From assembly GCA_051747385.1 (NCBI GenBank), contig JBNJGB010000018.1, positions 62,001-126,000 of the forward strand: a DNA stretch of 64,000 bases, given 5' to 3'. This DNA is from JBNJGB01 sp051747385 (lineage in GTDB: Bacteria; Myxococcota_A; UBA9042; PHBI01; JACKFB01). The translations under genes were made by a program, and so were the position numbers. The notes under the pieces were generated by a model. It saw only the letters and a list, made by a program, of their open reading frames with translations. It was not told the DNA's origin and made no database searches. Of the stretch, positions 9,328 to 16,967 are shown in pieces. Position 1 is the stretch's first letter. Every line of letters begins with the position of its first letter.

Positions 9328-9454
9328 GATCCCCCTCCTGCCCGGTCGTCCCGCCGACCTGGTCGTGGTCGTGGTCGTGGACGACACGCGCGGCCATTCC
9401 CACGAAACCCACGACGCCGGCGGGGACGACGGCGCCCCCAGGTCTCAGAGTGGC

Positions 9455-9705
9455 GACCGCCGGGGGCGGCTCACAGCTCGTCACATGTCGCAAGACGAAG
9501 GACTCGCGCAAAGGCGCGAAGACGCAAAGGAAAACGGCATGCTTCGGCCCGGTGTGCTCGCTGTTGGCCTGCCGGTGACCCGACAGTCTCAGCCGAACCG
9601 TTGTGCAAGCGGTTCGCTGACCTTCGCGTCTTGGCGGCTTGGCGCGCGACTGTCCGCGAGACCGCGGGATCCCGAGTACAGGACTGTGAGCCGGGGACGG
9701 CGGTC
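9455..9705 (-). ncRNA. Candidate structured RNA in the 6S RNA (ssrS) position, or an inverted-repeat element
   Basis: The 411-bp gap between zapA and the 5-formyl-THF cyclo-ligase gene can fold end to end. Outer arms 9455-9461 and 9699-9705 (GACCGCC/GGCGGTC) pair perfectly; a symmetric six-base internal loop follows; then 9468-9476 and 9684-9692 (GGCTCACAG/CTGTGAGCC) pair perfectly. Inside are a second inverted pair built from the GCGCAAAG/CGCCAAG repeat (about 9503-9531 with 9621-9648) and a hairpin with GAACCG/CGGTTC arms near 9594-9622. In many proteobacteria 6S RNA lies between zapA and ygfA, which supports ssrS. Against this, part of the region resembles the dispersed repeat at 13524 and 59013, so a repeat element is the alternative. 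Confidence 0.4.
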
Positions 9706-9738
9706 CTGCTGCAACCACCGTAACCGGTGGGGTCGGGA

Positions 9739-10029
9739 CTATGCGGCCGGTGCCAGGCGCTCCAGCAGGGCGTGCGACGAGGCCCGGATGCGGTCCTGCA
9801 GGGCCTCGTGGTCGGCGCGGGACGAGAAGAGCTCGTCGGCCAGGTTCAGCGCCGCGAGCAACAGGATGTTCTGGACGGCGAGGTGGCGCTGGCCCCGGGC
9901 GACCGTGTCGATGGTCTCCTCCACGTAGCGGGCCACCTCCTCGAGGTGCTCCCGGTCCGCCTCCGAGCGGATCCGGAACTCCCTGCCCATGAGCGTGATC
10001 GTGTGGAGCTCCTGGTCGTCCCGAGCCAT
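9739..10029 (-). CDS. zapA: Cell division protein ZapA
   Basis: A 96-aa protein that bundles FtsZ filaments at the division ring. The N-terminal strand pattern ITLMGREFRIRSEADREHLEEVARYVEE and the C-terminal helix NILLLAALNLADELF match ZapA. The ATG at 10029 sits eight bases after GGAGG; the upstream in-frame extension lacks such a site. Downstream lies the structured 6S-position region and then the folate gene, a conserved neighbourhood that supports the call. Confidence 0.88.
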   Translation of the reverse strand: MARDDQELHTITLMGREFRIRSEADREHLEEVARYVEETIDTVARGQRHLAVQNILLLAALNLADELFSSRADHEALQDRIRASSHALLERLAPAA

Positions 10030-10110
10030 GCGCGGCGCCTCCGTGCTTCGCGTGGACGCGTGCAGTCTCGGGGCGGACGGATCGCGCGTCAAAAAAGCGG
10101 CGGGGACCGC

Positions 10111-10647
10111 TCACGGCAACCCCTGGAAGCGCACCCGGACGCCCTCGCGGATGCCGTGCTCCCGGGCGAAGCCGCCGGGGACCTCCACGACCCAGCGGCT
10201 GGGGCGATCGACGCCCCGGGTCCGGAGGGTGCGCGGCTCGGCGCGGTGGACGACGCCCACGACACGAGGCTCCCCGCGCCCCGCGGCGTCGTCGATGAAG
10301 ATCATGTCCAGCGGGATCAGGGTGTTCTTCATCCAGAAGGTGTGGCGCCGTCGCTCCTCGAACACGAAGAGCATCCCGGCGCCCTCGGGCAGGCTCTCCC
10401 GGAACATCAACCCCCGCGCGCGGCTGTCCGGCGTGTCGACCACCTCCGCGACCACGACCACGGGGCCTCCGCGCGTAGAGAAGACCACGCGGGGCGTCTC
10501 CACGGAGGGCGCCTCGCCCTCGTCGGACTCGGGGGTCCCGCCCTGGGCGGGGGTCGGCGTGGGGCGCTCCTCCGGGGTGGAGGGCGTACACGCCATCAGG
10601 GCCGCCAGGACGGCGGCCGGTGCGCTCGCGCGGAGGCTCGGCGGCAT
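10111..10647 (-). CDS. DUF192 lipoprotein
   Basis: A 178-aa DUF192-family protein. The N-terminus is a lipoprotein signal with lipobox LMAC (Cys about residue 20), then an acidic Pro/Thr linker, then the DUF192 domain (about 50-175) with RARGLMFRESLPEGAGMLFVFE, FWMKNTLIPLDMIFID and VVEVPGGFAREHGI. The family has no settled biochemical role. The ATG at 10647 shares its A with the TGA of the upstream metalloprotease gene (TGATG), so the two lipoproteins are translationally coupled. Confidence 0.88.
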   Translation of the reverse strand: MPPSLRASAPAAVLAALMACTPSTPEERPTPTPAQGGTPESDEGEAPSVETPRVVFSTRGGPVVVVAEVVDTPDSRARGLMFRESLPEGAGMLFVFEERRRHTFWMKNTLIPLDMIFIDDAAGRGEPRVVGVVHRAEPRTLRTRGVDRPSRWVVEVPGGFAREHGIREGVRVRFQGLP

Positions 10648-12563
10648 CAGGACCCCGTCGGGAGGATGGACTCCAGGTAGGTGCGGTTGAAGGGGGAGAA
10701 CACCGCAGGCCCCCGCCCGTCGATCTCCGCCCGCTCCTCGAACGGCCGGAACACCCCTGCATCCATGATCCATCCGGGGTTGTCCCCCGTGTTGTGGAAC
10801 TGCCCCTGGATGGCCGTCAGGCCCAGGCTGTGCCCCACCTCGTGGCTGACGGTGCCGCCCACGAGGTTGCCCAGGACGCGCACCGCCTCGCGGATGACCC
10901 GGGCGCGCCCGCCGTCGCCGTCCGACTCGCCCTCGTCCGCCATCACCCCGCCCAGCACCGGCGACACGGGCGCGAAGATGTCGTCGAAGCGGGGCGAGGC
11001 GAGCTCCGTGTCCGACAGGGTCGAGGACAGGTTCAGCATCTCGGCCACGAACACCCCGCCGAAGGCCGCGAACCCGCGCGCTCGGGTCTCGGCGTTGAAG
11101 CCGCCGATGACGTCGTCGAAGCGCAGGTTGCCCACGTCCTTTCCGGCCGTGTTGTCCAGGCCGAACAGGCCCGTGCCGTTCGGATCGTGCCCCCCGATCT
11201 CCACGATCGCGTACTCCACGAAGTCCGCGGGCGGCTCCACCGTGAAGGCGATGTTGATCCCGGCGTAGTCGCGGGCGGTGACCTCCAGGATCCGCCGGAT
11301 GACCGCCTCGCGCTCGGCGAGGAGGCCGAACTCGGCCAGGGCGTCGTCGAACGTGGGGAGGAAGCGCAGGTGGACCACCTGTCGAGGCGGCTCCACCGTG
11401 AAGGTCAGCGGCAACCCGTGCCCGGTCACGGCGTCGGGCCCGAAGAAGAGCAGCGGGCTCACGGTGCCCTCGAAGACACCGGCGCGGCGGCCCAGACCCA
11501 CGAGGTCCCCGTCCTCGTCCTGGTCCACGCGGAGGACGACGGCCGCCACCGCGTTGTTCGGCTGCATGTCCGGGAAGAGCGCCTGGGCGTCCACGCCGGT
11601 CCAGGACTCCGTCGGGCCACGAGCCGGCTCGAACGTGCCCTCCAGGACGAGCAGGGTCCCCGCCTGCAGGCGGCCGTCCGCGGGCAGGAGGCCACGGCCG
11701 TGGACCTCCACGAGCTGGCCGCGAGAGGCCGAGGTGGGCGTGACCTCGTCGACCTCCGGGCGGTGGAGCACGAGCGGTCCGGGGGCCAGGGCCTCGGACG
11801 CCGACTCGGCCCCGTCGGCGGCCGAGTTCACGACGCGCACGTTGCCCTCGAACGTCCCGGGGCGGATGCCGAAGAGGTCCGGCGTGAGGGTCAGCTCCAG
11901 GCGGTCGCGCGACATGGAGTCCCCCGGCTCGCCCGGCACGACGAGGCCCTCCACCGGCTGGCTGGACGGCGGGACGGTCGTCGTGAAGACGCCGTCGAAG
12001 GCCACCAGGGACACGCCCTCGCCAGGGTGGAGGAAGCCGTCCCCGGACAGCACCAGGCGATCCCCGGGGTGGAGCTCCGTCGGCTCCAGGCCGGTCACGG
12101 TGGGGGTCAGCTCCTCGGCGACGGGCAGCTCCACGGCCAGAGAGGCCTCGTGCGTGGGCGAGCCCTCGTCGGCCGGGTGTCGCCGGACGACGACGTCTCC
12201 CCGGAAGACACCGTCCGCGCGCACGAGCGCGTCAGCGACCTGGCCGGTCACGGGCACGACGAGCACGTCCTCGCCCTCGCGCTCGGGGTGGACGGCGAAC
12301 TCCACGGGGCGGTCGCCCACGGCCCCCTCGAAGATCACCACCACCTCGGCGACCTCGGCCGGGACGAAGCCGCCGCCCACCAGGGCGAGGCGCGTGCCCG
12401 GTACGACGGGCGACGGGCCCACGGCCTCCAGGGACAGCGGCGGAAGCAGGGTCCCGGCGTCGCCCTCCTGAGACGGATCGCACCCGGTGATCGCGGCCGC
12501 GAGGGCGAGCCCCGCGACCAGGACCGGGAGCCGGTTCCAGGACCACTTCGAGCGCACGCGCAT
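10647..12563 (-). CDS. TIG-repeat lipoprotein with metzincin-like metalloprotease domain
   Basis: A 638-aa predicted lipoprotein (lipobox AAITGC). About three IPT/TIG-like beta-sandwich repeats can be seen (starts near LEAVGPSPVVPG, PTVTGLEPTELHPG and PEVDEVTPTSASRG). The C-terminal domain has HEVGHSLGL (His574, Glu575, His578, Gly581) and a Met-turn-like GWIMDAG (Met600). The third metzincin ligand, expected at residue 584, is Ala here; His590 is a possible substitute, so activity is uncertain. It reads away from the J-domain gene, and a perfect 11-bp dyad lies between the two starts. It is coupled to the DUF192 gene. The target is unknown. Confidence 0.75.
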   Translation of the reverse strand: MRVRSKWSWNRLPVLVAGLALAAAITGCDPSQEGDAGTLLPPLSLEAVGPSPVVPGTRLALVGGGFVPAEVAEVVVIFEGAVGDRPVEFAVHPEREGEDVLVVPVTGQVADALVRADGVFRGDVVVRRHPADEGSPTHEASLAVELPVAEELTPTVTGLEPTELHPGDRLVLSGDGFLHPGEGVSLVAFDGVFTTTVPPSSQPVEGLVVPGEPGDSMSRDRLELTLTPDLFGIRPGTFEGNVRVVNSAADGAESASEALAPGPLVLHRPEVDEVTPTSASRGQLVEVHGRGLLPADGRLQAGTLLVLEGTFEPARGPTESWTGVDAQALFPDMQPNNAVAAVVLRVDQDEDGDLVGLGRRAGVFEGTVSPLLFFGPDAVTGHGLPLTFTVEPPRQVVHLRFLPTFDDALAEFGLLAEREAVIRRILEVTARDYAGINIAFTVEPPADFVEYAIVEIGGHDPNGTGLFGLDNTAGKDVGNLRFDDVIGGFNAETRARGFAAFGGVFVAEMLNLSSTLSDTELASPRFDDIFAPVSPVLGGVMADEGESDGDGGRARVIREAVRVLGNLVGGTVSHEVGHSLGLTAIQGQFHNTGDNPGWIMDAGVFRPFEERAEIDGRGPAVFSPFNRTYLESILPTGS

Positions 12564-12592
12564 GGGCGGTTGGATAGCACGCGCGGCCTCGT

Positions 12593-12620
12593 GGAAACCA
12601 GCCCGGGGAGGCTGGTTTCC
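12593..12620. promoter_or_regulatory. Perfect 11-bp inverted repeat in a divergent promoter region
   Basis: The arms GGAAACCAGCC and GGCTGGTTTCC (12593-12603 and 12610-12620) are perfect complements around a six-base loop. They lie in the 102-bp gap between two divergent starts (12563 minus, 12666 plus). The dyad could be an operator for both genes or a 5'-UTR hairpin. It has no T run, so it is unlikely to be a terminator. Confidence 0.5.
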
Positions 12621-12665
12621 GGCCCGGGTCGCTGCTATGGTCTGGGCATTCGCCCCGGAGGCTGG

Positions 12666-13448
12666 ATGGCGACCCCAGACGTCGACGCCGCCCGAAAACT
12701 GCTGGAGCAACGGTTCGAAGCCGTCCGAAAGACGGACTACTTCGGAGTGCTCGGAGTCCGGAGGGAGGCGTCGCCGTCGAAGGTACAGGAGGCGTACTTC
12801 GACCTGGTCAAGCGCTTCCACCCGGACAAGATCGCCACCGCGGGCCTGGAGGACATGCGCGACCAGGCCATGGCCGTGTTCCAGTTCGCCACCGAGGCGA
12901 AGGACGTCCTGTCCGACCGCACGAAGCGCGGCCAGTACATCCGCGGCGAGCTGAAGCCCGAGGCGCCTGGCGGCGTCGACGAGAAGGGCGGCCGGAAGGC
13001 CCGCAACGCGGGGGAGGTCGGCAAGATCTCCTTCCACAAGGGGAGCGTGCTGCTCGACAAGCGCGCCTACACGGACGCTGAGAAGTTCCTCCGGCAGGCG
13101 GTCAGCGCCGTCCCGGACGAGGCCAGGTACTGGTCGCGGCTCGGCTGGGCCATCTTCCAGAACGCCGAGGCCCGCCCCGAGCCCCAGCGCCTCGAAGAGG
13201 CGCGCAAGGCCTGGGAGAAGGCCATGGAGCTGGACGAGGAGAGCGCCGAGGTCCACTACTTCATGTCGCTGTACCACAAGGCCCGGGACGAAGGCCCCGA
13301 CCAGCGCAAGGAGCTGAACCGGGCCCTGCACCTCGACCCCAGCCACGTGGACGCCAAGCGCGAGAAGCGGCTCCTCCGGATGCGCGCCGAGAAGCGCCGG
13401 AAGGAGAGGGGCCTGGTCTCCAAGCTCCTGGACAAGCTCCGCCGATAG
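12666..13448 (+). CDS. J-domain protein with TPR-like repeats
   Basis: A 260-aa DnaJ-type co-chaperone that probably stimulates an Hsp70 ATPase. The J domain spans about 22-95, with the essential HPD at 52-54 (KRFHPDK). After a Gly/Lys linker, TPR-like helices (about 118-225, ISFHKGSVLLDKRAYTDAEK and on) follow, then a strongly basic C-terminus (KREKRLLRMRAEKRRKERG). There is no Gly/Phe or zinc-finger region, so it is not a canonical DnaJ. J-domain/TPR proteins of this kind are frequent in myxobacteria. ATG at 12666 after GGAGG. Bacteria use similar proteins in complex assembly, but the partner here is unknown. Confidence 0.85.
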   Translation: MATPDVDAARKLLEQRFEAVRKTDYFGVLGVRREASPSKVQEAYFDLVKRFHPDKIATAGLEDMRDQAMAVFQFATEAKDVLSDRTKRGQYIRGELKPEAPGGVDEKGGRKARNAGEVGKISFHKGSVLLDKRAYTDAEKFLRQAVSAVPDEARYWSRLGWAIFQNAEARPEPQRLEEARKAWEKAMELDEESAEVHYFMSLYHKARDEGPDQRKELNRALHLDPSHVDAKREKRLLRMRAEKRRKERGLVSKLLDKLRR

Positions 13449-13817
13449 CTCCCCCGCGCCGCGCCGGGGAGTCGGTGGCACCGGCGCTCCGGCCTCGTCG
13501 CCTGCCGATCATACGCATGCCCCGAACTCCAGAGGGCTCGCGCCAAGGCGCCAAGCCGCAAAGCCGCGGAGGACATGGAGGAGATGCAGCAGGATCGCCG
13601 TCCGCGGCGGTCACTCCCCGATCCGCCGGCCCCGGCGGCACGCCCCGGCCCGGCCGGGAGCCCACTCCCGATGCGTGCGAAACGCCGGGCCCGGTGAGCC
13701 CGACCACGTCCACGTCCACGACCACGTTTCGCGGGCTCTCTGCGTGGTGTGGCCAATTGAAAGGCGGCCTCGCCGGCGCGGGATGCTCCGACGCTCGGAC
13801 CTGACGGAGAGGCCGGC
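13449..13817. other. Intergenic region with repeat copy and hexamer tract
   Basis: This 369-bp gap has no convincing gene. It holds repeat U copy 1 (13524-13617) and a CCACGT/CCACGA hexamer-like tract near 13701-13732. A similar hexamer tract occurs near 9361-9385, also beside a CGCAAAG-type repeat. The rest shows no feature I can name. Confidence 0.5.
13524..13617 (+). repeat. Dispersed repeat U, copy 1
   Basis: An approximately 93-bp non-coding repeat running from GAACTCCAGAGGGCTCG through GCGCCAAGGCGCCAAGCCG to the self-complementary end GCCGTCCGCGGCGGTCAC. Copy 2 lies at 59013-59102 in the opposite orientation, with clearly similar sequence along its whole length. Both copies are intergenic and lie on the downstream side of a gene. 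The GCCAAG/GCAAAG tract resembles a type of repeat found in many bacterial genomes. Confidence 0.75.
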
Positions 13818-14750
13818 CTACTCCAGCCGGGTGCTCGCCCGGGCCACAGCCAGCACCAGGCCCTCGTCCAGCCCGTCGGCCTCGAAGGGGGTGGCGGTGA
13901 AGCGCAGGACGTCGAGCCGATCCGCCTGGTCCGGGCCGTAGTCGGGGAGCTCTTCGACGAGCTCCACGGGGATGCTGAAGTGGCCGTCGTCGGCCGCGGC
14001 GCAGACCACCGAGCTGGCACGATCGAAGCCGTGGCGGACCAGCCGGAGGACGACCACGCCGTCCTCGCCGTCGCCGGGCTCCCAGGTCACGTCCAGGCCG
14101 CCCTCGTCCAGGGCCGGCCAGGAGATCGACGGGCCGTAGGCCTCCTCCGGTCCCACGCCCGTGAGGTGCAGGGCGCCGGGGGCCTCGACGCGTGCCGTGA
14201 ACGGTCCGACCTCGGTGCCGCCCTCGCCCTCCACGAGCCACGGCTCCCGGCGCGTCGGGATGCGATCCTCTCGGTGGCGGGCGTCGTAGACCACGCCGCC
14301 TACGCCGAGGCCCAGGTCGGGCAGCAGCTTGGTGCGCGCGTCCAGGGCCCGGCCGTCTGCGTCGACGGACAGGCGACCGGCGTCCACGAAGTCCACCCAG
14401 CCGTTCACGCCGTCGGCGTCGGGCGGGAGGCTGCGCAGGCCCCGGTTGGTCACGAGGCACTCGTCGGCGCGCTCCGGCACCGGCCCCCCGAGCAGCGGTA
14501 CGTGGAGGAAGGACAGGACGTCCTTCGCCGCGACGGCGGTGTGCTCGGCGAACCACGCCTGGGCCACCAGCTCGTCGTCGGTCCCTGCCGAGTCCTGGTG
14601 GGTCAGGACCACCAGGCCGAAGCGGCCGTTGTCGAGGCCACCCTCTCCGTCTCCGTCGCCGGCCCGCCCCGTGCACGCCACCATCGAAGCGGCGAGGAGG
14701 GCGATCCCGACCAGCGGGAGCGCAGCGCGGATGTGGGCAGCCTTCTTCAT
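13818..14750 (-). CDS. Lipoprotein of unknown function
   Basis: A 310-aa predicted lipoprotein with a basic start, hydrophobic core and lipobox SMVAC (Cys about 26), followed by a Gly/Asp spacer. The rest is acidic and soluble with likely beta structure (GPFTARVEAPGALHLTGVG, ISWPALDEGGLDVTWEPGDG), similar in style to immunoglobulin-like domains. I recognise no catalytic motif. The ATG at 14750 follows GGGAGGGG closely. It reads away from the PPIase gene at 14863. Transfer is not indicated; codon use looks like its neighbours. Confidence 0.8.
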   Translation of the reverse strand: MKKAAHIRAALPLVGIALLAASMVACTGRAGDGDGEGGLDNGRFGLVVLTHQDSAGTDDELVAQAWFAEHTAVAAKDVLSFLHVPLLGGPVPERADECLVTNRGLRSLPPDADGVNGWVDFVDAGRLSVDADGRALDARTKLLPDLGLGVGGVVYDARHREDRIPTRREPWLVEGEGGTEVGPFTARVEAPGALHLTGVGPEEAYGPSISWPALDEGGLDVTWEPGDGEDGVVVLRLVRHGFDRASSVVCAAADDGHFSIPVELVEELPDYGPDQADRLDVLRFTATPFEADGLDEGLVLAVARASTRLE

Positions 14751-14862
14751 CACCCCTCCCGAACGGACCCGTCCCGTTCGAATCGATCAGCGCACAGGAT
14801 GAGCACCGGGCCGCGTCGTGTCAATGTCGCCAGCGCGACCCCGCGCCTGCTATGAGGGGGCC

Positions 14863-15795
14863 GTGTATGCCCTGTGGACCATCGCCTGGGCCGTCCTGGC
14901 CGCCGCCGGAACGCCCAACGGGGACCCGGTCGTCGCCGACGTCGCGGGCCACCCGATGACGGCCGAGGAGGTCCGCGCGCGGATCGACGGCCCGGCGGAC
15001 GCCGACGCGATCCGGGCGGCCGTGCTGGAGCGCGCTACCGAGCACCTGCAGGCCCAGGAGGCGCGCCGAATGCTCGGGGAGGCCGTGGAGGGTCTGCCGG
15101 AGGCCGAGGCCGCGGAGCGCCTGCGCCGGCACCTCTTCCCGCCCGGCCGGGTGTGCCGGACCGTCCCGGAGCGCCTCCGCCGCCACCTGTACCGGGAGAC
15201 CCGCTGGCGGTTCGTCGCGCCGCCCGCGTGGACCGTGGACGACGTCCAGCTCCTCTGCTGCCGGGATCGGAGGCGATGCGGCGATCCCGAGACCGTCGCC
15301 TGCCTGGACGCGCAGCGAGACCTGGCGCGGCGGATACGCACGGCCCTCCCGGACGAGGCGAGCGCCGGGGCCTTCGCCGGGACCTTCGAGGAGCTGTCGA
15401 GGGACAACCCCCGGCTCGCGTTCCGCCGCTACACCTTCTACTACGACCCCGAGGAGCCCGACGGCGACGTGGACCGGCGCCTCCAGGAGGTGGACGCTCC
15501 GGTCGCGGAGGCGGTCGCGCGCCTGGAGCCGGGCGGGGTCGCCGGCCCCGTGACCACCCGCTTCGGACATCACGTCCTGCGGCTGCACGCTCGCCGGGAC
15601 GGCGTGGACCTGGGCTGGGACGACCCCAGGACCCAGGCCGTCCTCCGGACCGAGCTCTGCCCGGAGCTTCTGCTCACCCTCCACAGGCGCTACGCGCGGG
15701 ACCTGGCCCGGGAGGCCTCCGTGGAGCTGCGGTTCGACGGGATCGAGCGGGCGTTCGGGGCCCAGGTGGCCGCGGCGCTCGGCGCCCCCGACTGA
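14863..15795 (+). CDS. Parvulin-like peptidyl-prolyl isomerase (SurA/PpiC-like), periplasmic
   Basis: A 310-aa predicted exported protein. The GTG at 14863, just after GAGGGGG, gives an N-terminus YALWTIAWAVLAAAG that looks like a signal peptide; the upstream extension does not. The middle is helical and Arg-rich (a SurA-N-like chaperone region, VADVAGHPMTAEEVRARI). The C-terminal half has parvulin hallmarks: AVARLEPGGVAGPVTTRFGHHVLRL. It contains several Cys (LLCCRDRRRCG), unusual for a parvulin and possibly a disulfide or metal site. A role in folding outer-membrane or lipoproteins is inferred from the family. It converges on a lipoprotein gene. Confidence 0.7.
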   Translation: MYALWTIAWAVLAAAGTPNGDPVVADVAGHPMTAEEVRARIDGPADADAIRAAVLERATEHLQAQEARRMLGEAVEGLPEAEAAERLRRHLFPPGRVCRTVPERLRRHLYRETRWRFVAPPAWTVDDVQLLCCRDRRRCGDPETVACLDAQRDLARRIRTALPDEASAGAFAGTFEELSRDNPRLAFRRYTFYYDPEEPDGDVDRRLQEVDAPVAEAVARLEPGGVAGPVTTRFGHHVLRLHARRDGVDLGWDDPRTQAVLRTELCPELLLTLHRRYARDLAREASVELRFDGIERAFGAQVAAALGAPD

Positions 15796-15802
15796 GGGAG
15801 GC

Positions 15803-16801
15803 TCAGGGCCACGGCACCTCGACGAGCGCGCGGAGAGCCCAGCGCCCGTCGAGGCCGAGGGACGTCCCCGCCACCCAGGGCGTCCCGTCGGACGAGGGCA
15901 CCCAGAGGAACGTCCTCGCCAGGTTCCCGGTGGCGTCCGTGGCCAGGGCCGGCGGAGGCGGCTCCCCGTCGCAGGAGCCCGCGAGGACGAGGCCGACGCG
16001 GACCTTCCCCTGCGGCACCGGGTGCTTCTCATTGAACACGAAGGCGTACGGCTCCTCCTGGTTCTCGAGGATCCGCGGCTCGGCGGCCCAGTTCGCGCCG
16101 GCCTCGTAGTCGCCGGCCTCGTCCGGCAGCCACACGGCCGGCTGGAACAACCCGCAGGACGACGGCGCCGACACGTTGCGCAGGATGACCTCCATGCCGA
16201 GGAGCTCCCCCGCCTTGGGGAGGGTCAGCTCCGTCACCCAGCCCTGCCCCGGCTCCAGGGAGATGAGGGACGAACCAAGGGACTCGCCGGCCTCGTCCTC
16301 GCGGATGAGCAGGACGATGGTGTCGGGCCCCGCGGCGTCGGTGTCCGCGTCCAGGGAGGCGTCCGCGTCCACCGGGCCGGGGTCTGCCGGGACGTCCGCG
16401 GGCGCGTCCGGGCCGGGGTCGGGGACCTCCACCGCGTCCGCGTCCGCCACCTCCGGGCCCGGATCGGGGAGGTCGGGGCCGGGATCCGGCAGGTCGAACT
16501 GCGCGTCCGTCACCTCGGGGACCGCATCGGCCGTGTCGGCGTCTTCGATTCCCACGTCTGCGACGTCCGGCACGTCCGGCGCTCCGACGTCCGGGAGGTC
16601 CGGCAGGGGGCGCGCGTCGGGCGGCCACGGGCGCTCTACGCAGGTCCCGTCCACGCAGACCAGCGCCGGCTCGCAGGGAGACACCGGATCGCACGAGGCG
16701 CCCTCGCCCCCGAGCGCGTCGGGGCGGGCCGCCTCTCCTCCGTCCCCGCAGGCGCCGAGGAGCAGGAGCGCGGAGAGCAGCGGCGGAAGGCGGGGGCTCA
16801 A
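15803..16801 (-). CDS. Asp/Pro-rich lipoprotein of unknown function
   Basis: A predicted lipoprotein of about 332 aa. The likely start is TTG at 16801 with AGGAG seven bases upstream, giving a signal with lipobox LLGAC. A short Cys-rich segment (CDPVSPCEPALVCVDGTCV) resembles those in myxobacterial surface proteins. It is followed by a roughly 100-residue low-complexity linker of Asp, Pro, Ala and Val repeats (DLPDPGPDLPDPGPE type). The C-terminal 150 residues look like a compact beta domain (WVTELTLPKAGELLGMEVIL). No enzyme motif. Low-complexity linkers like this are typical of Myxococcota envelope proteins. Confidence 0.75.
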   Translation of the reverse strand: MSPRLPPLLSALLLLGACGDGGEAARPDALGGEGASCDPVSPCEPALVCVDGTCVERPWPPDARPLPDLPDVGAPDVPDVADVGIEDADTADAVPEVTDAQFDLPDPGPDLPDPGPEVADADAVEVPDPGPDAPADVPADPGPVDADASLDADTDAAGPDTIVLLIREDEAGESLGSSLISLEPGQGWVTELTLPKAGELLGMEVILRNVSAPSSCGLFQPAVWLPDEAGDYEAGANWAAEPRILENQEEPYAFVFNEKHPVPQGKVRVGLVLAGSCDGEPPPPALATDATGNLARTFLWVPSSDGTPWVAGTSLGLDGRWALRALVEVPWP

Positions 16802-16967
16802 AACTCGACTCCTGGGACGGAATGGAGGTTCGAGTCCAGGGCGGGGAGACGCAAGCTGTGGTGGGACGCAACGACGCAGGACTGGCGGCGCCAATTCAAG
16901 GAGTTGCGGCACGCCACAGCGCCGTCGGATCGCCGGCCTGGGCCGGACCGTAGTTTCGTCACAGGAG

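Noticed and set aside
10620..12665. Long open plus-strand frame upstream of the J-domain gene
   Set aside because: Antisense to the metalloprotease lipoprotein; the J-domain gene has its own start with a ribosome site at 12666.
16828..16838. GGTTCGAGTCC, tRNA T-loop-like
   Set aside because: No acceptor, D or anticodon stem fits around it, and the upstream sequence is coding for the lipoprotein.
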